Source: Alphaproteobacteria bacterium
GTDB taxonomy: Bacteria; Pseudomonadota; Alphaproteobacteria; Rhizobiales; Rhizobiaceae
Direction of reading: 5' to 3'
Length of the DNA stretch: 5,333 nt
NCBI GenBank assembly: GCA_017308345.1
Contig: JAFKFE010001128.1
Coordinates: 1-5,333, forward strand
A model generated the notes under the pieces. The model was given only the letters and a program-made list of their open reading frames with translations. It had not been told where the DNA came from and ran no database searches. Of this stretch, positions 1 through 4,484 are shown piece by piece; the stretch's first letter is position 1; every line of letters starts with the position of its first letter. A program made the position numbers and the translations under genes.

Positions 1-395
1 CCGCGATCCTCGACCAGGCGATCGAAGCGCTGGCGATTTCCCGCAGGGCGATGGCGGAGCAGGGCATCCATCTGGCGCTGGCGGCGATCTTCGGCGTGGT
101 CGCCGAAGCCGACCGTTATTTCGCTTCCCAGGAGCCCTGGGCGCTGCGCAAGACCAATCCGGAGCGCATGGAGACGGTGCTTTGGACGACGGCGGAGTTG
201 GTGCGCCGGGTGGCTGTGCTTTGCCAGCCGTATATCCCAGGATCGGCCGCCAAGCTGCTCGACCTGTTGGCCGTGCCGACGGACAAACGCGCTTTCGAGC
301 ATGTGCATGCCGATCATGCATTGGTGCCCGGCACCGTGCTGCCGGCGCCGGAGGGCGTGTTCCCGCGTTACGTCGAGCAGGATGGCAAAGCCTGA
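1..395 (+). CDS. metG: Methionyl-tRNA synthetase, C-terminal part (5' partial)
   Basis: Only the last 130 codons are in the window. The reading frame is open from base 3 to the TGA at 393-395, so the gene begins to the left and the ATG at 51 is an internal Met. MetG is a cytoplasmic enzyme that attaches methionine to initiator and elongator tRNA-Met. What is visible is the all-helical anticodon-binding domain of class I synthetases. It shows the typical sequence DRYFASQEPWALRK, then a run of hydrophobic helix, then LCQPYIPGSAAKLLDLL, which matches the usual Y-x4-PW and P-x-[MI]-P segments of this domain. The catalytic HIGH and KMSKS motifs lie outside the window. The end agrees with a short-type MetG lacking the C-terminal tRNA-binding dimerisation domain. 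The stop codon overlaps the tatD start by one base, which suggests translational coupling in one operon. Confidence 0.93.
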   Translation, partial: AILDQAIEALAISRRAMAEQGIHLALAAIFGVVAEADRYFASQEPWALRKTNPERMETVLWTTAELVRRVAVLCQPYIPGSAAKLLDLLAVPTDKRAFEHVHADHALVPGTVLPAPEGVFPRYVEQDGKA

Positions 396-1189
396 TGCTG
401 GTCGACAGCCATTGCCATCTCGACTTTCCGGACTTCGCCGAGGAGCGGGCGGCTATCGTCGCCCGCGCCCTCGCCGCCGGCGTTGGCCGCATGGTCACGA
501 TCTCGACGCGCGTGAAGCGTTTTCAGCAAATACTTGAAATTGCTGAAGTTTTCAATGAAGTCTATTGCTCGGTCGGCACTCATCCGCACAACGCGGCGGA
601 AGAGCTCGACATCACCGCCGACGAACTGGTGCGGCTTGCCCAACACTCCAAGGTAGTGGCGATCGGCGAAGCCGGGCTGGATTATTACTACGACAAGGCG
701 CCGCGCGATGCGCAGGCGCGGGGTTTTCGTACCCATATCGCCGCCGCGCGCCGGACGGGCCTGCCGCTCGTCATCCATGCGCGCCAGGCCGATGACGACA
801 TGGCGTCGATCCTCGAGGAAGAGACAGGGAAGGGTGCCTTCCCCTTCATCCTGCACTGTTTTTCGTCCGGACGCAGGCTGGCCGAAGTCGGCGTGGCGCT
901 GGGCGGCTATGTCTCCTTTTCCGGCATCCTGACCTTCAAGAACTCCGCCGATCTGCGCGCCATCGCCGCCGACGTCCCGCGCGACCGGCTGCTGGTCGAG
1001 ACCGACGCGCCTTACCTCGCGCCGATCCCGCATCGGGGAAAACGCAACGAGCCGGCCTATGTCACGAACACGGCAAAGGTGCTCGCCGAAACCATCGGCG
1101 TCAGCGAAGCCGAGATCGCCGATATCACCACCGGGAACTTCTTCAGGCTGTTCACAAAGATGCCGCGTCCGGACATGACGCGGACATGA
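395..1189 (+). CDS. tatD: TatD-family metal-dependent hydrolase (putative DNase)
   Basis: A 264-residue protein of the usual length for the family. TatD proteins are cytoplasmic TIM-barrel amidohydrolase-superfamily enzymes; several are Mg/Mn-dependent 3'-5' nucleases, though the substrate of this member is not shown by sequence. Expected metal ligands are present: H6 and H8 in DSHCHLD (residues 4-10), E92 in GEAGLDYYY (91-99), H128 in VIHARQ, H154 in ILHCFS, and D204 in VETDAPYLAP (201-210). The GTHPH motif (61-65) and the family signature RGKRNEP (214-220) are also seen. The ATG at 395 was chosen because it gives the canonical MLVDSHCHLD start; the frame is open further upstream, but that stretch is metG read out of frame. 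It shares its A with the metG stop, and it overlaps the next gene by ATGA. An AT-rich codon run lies near codons 42-57. Confidence 0.95.
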   Translation: MLVDSHCHLDFPDFAEERAAIVARALAAGVGRMVTISTRVKRFQQILEIAEVFNEVYCSVGTHPHNAAEELDITADELVRLAQHSKVVAIGEAGLDYYYDKAPRDAQARGFRTHIAAARRTGLPLVIHARQADDDMASILEEETGKGAFPFILHCFSSGRRLAEVGVALGGYVSFSGILTFKNSADLRAIAADVPRDRLLVETDAPYLAPIPHRGKRNEPAYVTNTAKVLAETIGVSEAEIADITTGNFFRLFTKMPRPDMTRT

Positions 1190-2007
1190 GCGGCAGGCTG
1201 CGCTTCACCATCCTAGGCTGCGGCTCATCGCCCGGCGCGCCGCGCATCACCGGTGATTGGGGCAATTGCGATCCCGCGAATCCGCGGAATCGGCGCATGC
1301 GCACGGCAGCCCTGGTCGAGCGCATTGCCGCCAACGGCGCGCGCACCACGGTCGTCATCGACACCGGGCCGGATTTCCGCCTGCAGATGCTGATGGCTTC
1401 GGTCAGGCGTATCGACGCCGTCGTCTATACCCATCCGCATGCCGACCATATCCATGGCATCGACGATCTGCGCGGCTTCGTGCACGACCAGCGGCACAGG
1501 ATCGACATCCACGCCGACGAACCGACGATGGAGCGGCTGCGCCAGGCGTTCGGCTATTGCTTCGAGACGCCGCCGGGCAGCTCGTATCCGCCGATTGTCA
1601 AGCCGCATCTCATCGATCACGCCAAACCGGTGGTAATCGAAGGCGAGGGGGGCGCCCTCACCTTTGTGCCGCTGCCGCAGATCCATGGCGACATCATTTC
1701 GCTCGGCTTCCGCATCGGCCGGCTCGCCTACTGTCCGGATATCAGCGACTTCCCGTCCGCCACGGCCGAGCGCTTGCGCGGCCTAGACATGCTGGTGCTC
1801 GACGCGCTGCAGTATAACACCCATCCCAGCCATCTGTCGCTCGGCCAGGCACTGGGCTGGATCGAGAAACTGGCTCCGAACAGGGCCGTGCTGACGCATA
1901 TGCACGTGCCGCTGGACTATGCCGTGGTGATGGCCGAGACGCCGGAACACGTGGTGCCGGCCTATGATGGCCTGGTGATCGAAATGCCTTTCGAATCAGA
2001 GCGGTAG
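1186..2007 (+). CDS. MBL-fold metallo-hydrolase, PhnP-like
   Basis: A 273-residue metallo-beta-lactamase-fold hydrolase. The N terminus has the RFTILGCGSSPGAPR strand-loop (6-20) typical of the PhnP-like branch. The binuclear metal site is readable: HPHADH at 83-88, H167 in PQIHGD, D185 in YCPDISD, and H238/H240 in THMH. NTHPSH (211-216) probably supplies the catalytic His seen in PhnP. PhnP itself is a cyclic phosphodiesterase that opens ribosyl 1,2-cyclic phosphate in phosphonate breakdown. This gene sits behind metG-tatD with no phn genes in view, an arrangement I recall as common in alphaproteobacteria, so its true substrate is unknown and I give no symbol. The start ATG overlaps the tatD stop (ATGA), the strongest support for that start. 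No clear Rho-independent terminator follows the TAG. Confidence 0.92.
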   Translation: MSGRLRFTILGCGSSPGAPRITGDWGNCDPANPRNRRMRTAALVERIAANGARTTVVIDTGPDFRLQMLMASVRRIDAVVYTHPHADHIHGIDDLRGFVHDQRHRIDIHADEPTMERLRQAFGYCFETPPGSSYPPIVKPHLIDHAKPVVIEGEGGALTFVPLPQIHGDIISLGFRIGRLAYCPDISDFPSATAERLRGLDMLVLDALQYNTHPSHLSLGQALGWIEKLAPNRAVLTHMHVPLDYAVVMAETPEHVVPAYDGLVIEMPFESER

Positions 2008-2115
2008 CGCGTTTCTATCGTGGGACGTAAGGGAGGGGTCTGGTGTTTCCCGCGGTCTTTAGCGTTATCTCATACGTGTGTTGTGCGAAAAAAGTAATGA
2101 TTTCCCGCTGGACGG

Positions 2116-2143
2116 TTGACTTATATTTGATGCATTCTATCGG
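2116..2143 (+). promoter_or_regulatory. Possible promoter of the small gene pair
   Basis: TTGACT at 2116-2121 is a good -35 match. The -10 is weak: TATCGG at 2138-2143 with a 16-base spacer, or CTATCG at 2137-2142 with 15. The element lies in a 190-base gap (2008-2197) whose local GC is about 43% by hand count, lower than any flanking gene. No strong terminator for the upstream operon was found in this gap, so some read-through from the MBL gene is possible. Confidence 0.35.
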
Positions 2144-2168
2144 TGTTGGAATGTCGTGATCCAAAGTT

Positions 2169-2180
2169 GTTACTAGTAAC
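2169..2180. repeat. Perfect 12-bp palindrome GTTACTAGTAAC
   Basis: The site is fully self-complementary. It lies between the putative promoter and the Shine-Dalgarno sequence of the first small gene, about 25-30 bases past the -10 candidate. The position suits an operator for a dimeric repressor acting as a roadblock, or a small leader-RNA structure. No regulator gene is present in the window to pair it with. Confidence 0.45.
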
Positions 2181-2183
2181 TTC

Positions 2184-2190
2184 AAGGGGA
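2184..2190 (+). promoter_or_regulatory. Ribosome binding site of first small gene
   Basis: AAGGGGA ends 7 bases before the ATG at 2198. It supports initiation at 2198 and argues that the whole 126-codon frame is translated, although a second SD-like site exists inside the gene (2272-2277). Confidence 0.6.
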
Positions 2191-2197
2191 TAAGACA

Positions 2198-2578
2198 ATG
2201 CCGAATTTTCCGACCGACCCTGATCATCTTCGTAATGTCACACAAGAGCTAGTCAAGGCCATTACCTCTCCGGAGGTAATAGAGCAGATGAGACAATTTC
2301 GAGAAAAGGCTGCCGCTGGCGGCAATTTTACTGAGGCCGGCGATCTCATGTCGCTTGAAAGCCTTAAAGCGGCCGGAGCTAACCTTCCAGACGGCTTCAG
2401 GATAACGAGCCGTGTCTTTGAAGATAAAAGCACCGGGAAGACTATAGATCTTGGTCCCGAGACGCCATTTGACCCGAACAACCCCGTAGGCCTCGGACCT
2501 AAGGACATTAACGCAGTCAGCGGCTGCGCAGGCGGTGGCGCCGCAACGGTTTGCGCTTGTGCTGGCGGCGGCACTTGA
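2198..2578 (+). CDS. Small Gly/Cys-tailed protein, candidate RiPP precursor with NHLP-like leader
   Basis: A 126-residue protein I cannot assign to a named gene. Residues 8-40 form a charged, probably helical stretch. Residues 56-76 contain L-K-A-A-G-x2-LPDG-x2-I-x4-F-x-D, which resembles the conserved end of nitrile-hydratase-type leader peptides (NHLP). Residues 84-105 are rich in Pro, Asn and Gly. The tail, SGCAGGGAATVCACAGGGT (108-126), has three Cys (110, 119, 121) and two CAGGG units, a composition typical of modified core peptides such as thiazole/oxazole-modified microcins. There is no signal peptide or membrane segment. The next gene shares the same module and follows after 28 bases, so the two are probably cotranscribed. 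GC is about 51% over 2221-2520 by hand count, well below the neighbours, suggesting acquisition by transfer. Any modification is inference, since no modifying enzyme is nearby. A metal-binding tail is an alternative. Confidence 0.75.
   Translation: MPNFPTDPDHLRNVTQELVKAITSPEVIEQMRQFREKAAAGGNFTEAGDLMSLESLKAAGANLPDGFRITSRVFEDKSTGKTIDLGPETPFDPNNPVGLGPKDINAVSGCAGGGAATVCACAGGGT
2261..2280 (+). repeat. Hairpin with UCCG tetraloop burying an internal Shine-Dalgarno
   Basis: ATTACCTC (2261-2268) and GAGGTAAT (2273-2280) are perfect reverse complements around the loop TCCG. In RNA this is a C(UCCG)G, an extra-stable UNCG-type tetraloop. The 3' arm and loop edge hold GGAGGT (2272-2277), a consensus Shine-Dalgarno, followed after 10 bases by ATG at 2288, which is in frame with the surrounding gene (its Met31). 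The geometry is that of a sequestered ribosome binding site. Confidence 0.6.
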
Positions 2579-2592
2579 TCCATTGGGCATTG

Positions 2593-2602
2593 AAGGGAAA
2601 GG
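2593..2602 (+). promoter_or_regulatory. Ribosome binding site deciding the start of the second small gene
   Basis: The purine run AAGGGAAAGG ends 4 bases before the ATG at 2607; its AAGGG part is 9 bases from it, good spacing. This favours 2607 over the in-frame ATG at 2535, which would lie inside the Gly/Cys tail of the upstream gene and would add residues that are merely that tail read in another frame. Confidence 0.65.
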
Positions 2603-2606
2603 CTAT

Positions 2607-3065
2607 ATGTCCAATTACCACAATCTCACGTACGGGCCGACAGACCTACAGACAGTTATGCATGAACGGTACGCCAAGCTGATAGCATTCGTGACAACTT
2701 CGCAATTTCGCACCGTCATCGACGAACTGTTTGCTCTCCATCCCAATTCACGGCCTGCTTACGTTCAACGAGTCTTGCTTGATCCTTTAGAGCTAGAGAA
2801 ACGCGGCATCGTGGTTCCGGAAGGAATTCTGATTCAGCGATCCGCGTTTGGCGACCGCAGACCAACTCTCTTTGCGGTCAAACATTTTCTACCTGACGGA
2901 TTCCGAGACGTATGGGAGAACGTCAATTTGACGTTCGACAACGAATATGCCGAGACCGATGTCTCCAGGGAACGAGACGACTGTTGGCGTTCGCCTCTCT
3001 CTCCAACGGAACAGGCACTCCAAATATCATCAGCGAACGACCGTTCGCTGAACCACGCTGTATAA
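2607..3065 (+). CDS. Hypothetical protein with NHLP-like module, partner of the upstream small gene
   Basis: A 152-residue soluble protein with no signal peptide or membrane helix. Residues 16-48 look helical. Residues 58-96 run L-D-P-L-E-L-E-K-R-G-I-V-V-P-E-G and on through I76, F81 and D83 to the LP at 95-96. This is the layout I know from NHLP leaders (helix with a DP, then G-I-x-[LV]-P-[DE], then a strand ending in LP). Aligned without gaps, L63, G67, P71, G73, I76, F81 and D83 match L56, G60, P64, G66, I69, F74 and D76 of the upstream protein. The hexapeptide LPDGFR also occurs once in each, at different alignment positions. The tail after residue 96 is acidic and aromatic with a single Cys126, not Gly/Cys-rich. 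It could be a second, diverged precursor chain or a dedicated partner protein. The last codons contain a 20-bp palindrome. Confidence 0.75.
   Translation: MSNYHNLTYGPTDLQTVMHERYAKLIAFVTTSQFRTVIDELFALHPNSRPAYVQRVLLDPLELEKRGIVVPEGILIQRSAFGDRRPTLFAVKHFLPDGFRDVWENVNLTFDNEYAETDVSRERDDCWRSPLSPTEQALQISSANDRSLNHAV
3031..3050. repeat. 20-bp near-perfect palindrome in the 3' end of the second small gene
   Basis: CAGCGAACG and CGTTCGCTG are perfect 9-base reverse complements separated by only AC. It can fold as an 8-bp stem with a four-base loop, or act as a protein-binding palindrome. No T-run follows, so it is not a standard Rho-independent terminator. A TATAAT sequence begins 10 bases further on, at 3061. 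Confidence 0.5.
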
Positions 3066-3225
3066 TATTCTGGCTGGTCAGCGTGCCGTGCTACAAGGCT
3101 AGACGCTGGCCGGCCGGAACTGTCGTCTGTTCGTGTATGCTAGTTCCATAATCTATCTTATGCGACAAACGGATACGCAGTTGCCCAAGCCCCCGGGAGC
3201 CGCCTTTCGTCGCGCGGCGGCAGCG

Positions 3226-3657
3226 TCAAGCGTCGATCAGGCCCTTCGCGGCCAGAGTTGTCCGTGTGGCCGCGTTCAGGTCGTAAGAGCCGAACTCGCC
3301 TGCGCGGACCCAGGCGTGATCCTCGAACTCATCGTTGAGCTCAACCGTCCGGTTGGCGGCGCGGCAGTCGAATATGAGGTAGATCATGTAGATCTCCTCG
3401 GTCGATCTATCCGCATATGTCTTGACCCGGATATCGTCGCGAAACGTCCAAGGCTTCGCCTGCACGATCTCGAGCTTCTCGCCGAGCTCCTCGCGAATCT
3501 CCCGGCGAAGCGCCTCTTCGATCTTCTCGCCGGCTTCCATTCCGCCACCGGACAACGCCCATTGACCAGGAAACACCCCTCGGTCGCTCGGCATCTTGCA
3601 AAGCAGATAGGCACCATCATTCTCGATAAGCGGGCAGACGATGGTCCTCTGCTTCAT
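3226..3657 (-). CDS. nudI: Nudix nucleoside triphosphatase NudI
   Basis: A 143-residue single-domain Nudix hydrolase of normal length. NudI is a cytoplasmic enzyme cleaving nucleoside triphosphates to monophosphate and pyrophosphate; the E. coli enzyme prefers pyrimidine deoxynucleotides (dUTP, dTTP, dCTP). The full Nudix box is present at residues 38-60, with G38, E44, R52-E53, E56-E57 and G59. The N terminus [19 protein letters not shown], the stretch [14 protein letters not shown] (26-39) and [12 protein letters not shown] (87-98) match E. coli NudI as I remember it almost word for word, hence the gene symbol. The start at 3657 is backed by GGAG (3664-3667 on the + strand), 6 bases upstream. 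The lprI-like gene lies upstream on the same strand with a 75-base gap. The product may clean up non-canonical or excess dNTPs. Confidence 0.92.
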   Translation of the reverse strand: MKQRTIVCPLIENDGAYLLCKMPSDRGVFPGQWALSGGGMEAGEKIEEALRREIREELGEKLEIVQAKPWTFRDDIRVKTYADRSTEEIYMIYLIFDCRAANRTVELNDEFEDHAWVRAGEFGSYDLNAATRTTLAAKGLIDA

Positions 3658-3689
3658 TGCGGTCTCCGGAATTTTGTGACGATTGCCTA

Positions 3690-3718
3690 CTGTAGCAAGC
3701 TCGACACCGCGGTCTCAA
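3690..3718 (-). promoter_or_regulatory. Possible nudI promoter
   Basis: Read on the - strand, TTGAGA (3718-3713) is followed after exactly 17 bases by CTACAG (3695-3690), inside the 75-base gap between the lprI-like gene and nudI. The -10 match is only moderate. If it is not real, nudI would depend on transcription from the lprI-like gene. Confidence 0.3.
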
Positions 3719-3732
3719 GCAGGCCGTGCGTC

Positions 3733-4293
3733 TCACTTCAGATCCGACAGCTCGTCATCAAGGATCAGTGCCTGCCTTGCCGTCGCGTCGAGCGCGCAGC
3801 TGACCATGATATTGCTCTGGCGATCGGTGTTTGTGGTTTCGGCGGACGCCTCCGCCACGCATCGCGCGTCGCGGTAGGCGATCCAGGCGCGCTGCATCTT
3901 GCGGTAGCCTTCCCGCGCCTTGGGCGCGGCCTTGGCCATCAGCGCCTTGTAGGTGGTATTGAGACGATCCTCCCACACACCGACCTCGCGGTTGGCGCAA
4001 TCGATCAGTCCCAGTTGCGACTGGCCGTCGTCGCTCTCGAAAGAACAAAGCTCGGTCACGTAATTGATGCACGAGGCAGGCTCATGCCCAGCGAGCTTGG
4101 TGACGTTGTTGATATGGATGGCAGGCGTCGGCGTATCGCTCACCCCGGGGACGTTGCCTGGAAATTCGCCGACATATTTCAGGCATTCGGCAAGCGCCGC
4201 CTTGTCCGAGGTCCGCACCTTCTCCTTGGCCATCGCCGGCGGCAAGGCGGCAAAGAGCAACCCAAAACCCACCAGTATCAGGACGCTTTTCAT
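3733..4293 (-). CDS. Secreted lysozyme inhibitor LprI-like (DUF1311) protein
   Basis: A 186-residue exported protein. Residues 1-22 form a Sec signal peptide: K2, hydrophobic core VLILVGFGLLFAAL, then a likely signal peptidase I cut after A-M-A (22). The mature protein ends in an LprI/DUF1311 domain (about 95-183) with C99, the helix W107-E-D-R-L-N-T-T-Y, then Q134-R-A-W-x-A-Y-R-D-A-R-C145, C166 and a closing A-R-Q-A-x-x-L. There are six Cys in the mature part (37, 75, 83, 99, 145, 166), an even number consistent with periplasmic disulfides. Mycobacterial LprI inhibits lysozyme, but most proteobacterial members have no tested function, so lysozyme inhibition is only a family-level guess. There is no lipobox Cys after the signal, so it is probably soluble. 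A G-rich Shine-Dalgarno (4304-4310 on the + strand) lies 10 bases upstream of the start. Confidence 0.85.
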   Translation of the reverse strand: MKSVLILVGFGLLFAALPPAMAKEKVRTSDKAALAECLKYVGEFPGNVPGVSDTPTPAIHINNVTKLAGHEPASCINYVTELCSFESDDGQSQLGLIDCANREVGVWEDRLNTTYKALMAKAAPKAREGYRKMQRAWIAYRDARCVAEASAETTNTDRQSNIMVSCALDATARQALILDDELSDLK

Positions 4294-4426
4294 CGCCGCA
4301 GTTCCCCCCTTTGGGCTTCAGAGTCGCAGAACGCGGCTCCTGCAGGCTCCAGTAAAGGATCGCTCCCTGCCCGTCCGATGCGGCCGTGCTTGGCTGGTGA
4401 TCTTCGGCAATGGCGTCGAGCCTGTG

Positions 4427-4452
4427 AAGCGGCTAGCCTGCCCGAGCCGCTT
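4427..4452. repeat. 8-bp perfect inverted repeat in the ureohydrolase leader
   Basis: AAGCGGCT (4427-4434) and AGCCGCTT (4445-4452) flank a 10-base loop, 32 bases upstream of the ureohydrolase ATG. It sits in the 191-base divergent region between the lprI-like gene and the ureohydrolase, in which I could find no convincing sigma-70 promoter. Only three T residues follow the stem, too few for a standard terminator. It could be an operator or a leader hairpin. Confidence 0.4.
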
Positions 4453-4484
4453 TCGCGCCGGACGCATCTTCAGGACCGCAAAAA

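Noticed and set aside
522..547. TTCAGCAA/TTGCTGAA 8-bp inverted repeat with a 10-base loop inside tatD, in an AT-rich patch
   Set aside because: It lies in a helix-coding stretch (Q-Q-I-L-E-I-A-E) of a well-conserved gene. The symmetry can arise from codon choice, and nothing nearby suggests a regulatory role.
368..1033. A 221-codon open frame on the - strand
   Set aside because: It is the antisense shadow of tatD, whose metal-ligand motifs are unambiguous on the + strand.
2015..2245. A 76-codon - strand frame covering the intergenic region and the start of the first small gene
   Set aside because: No ribosome binding site or recognisable motif was seen. It overlaps the promoter-like region and the leader of the better-supported + strand gene.
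2535..2606. Upstream in-frame ATG extending the second small gene by 24 residues
   Set aside because: It has no Shine-Dalgarno and lies inside the Gly/Cys tail of the first gene. The ATG at 2607 has a good purine-rich site.
3108..3117. Overlapping GGCCGGCC/CCGGCCGG palindromes in the convergent intergenic region
   Set aside because: Short GC palindromes of this kind are expected by chance in GC-rich DNA, and there is no T-run or other context.
3199..3221. GCCGCC...GGCGGC hairpin just past the nudI stop, as a possible terminator
   Set aside because: The stem is only 6 bp with an 11-base loop, and no T-run follows on the - strand, so a Rho-independent terminator is not supported.
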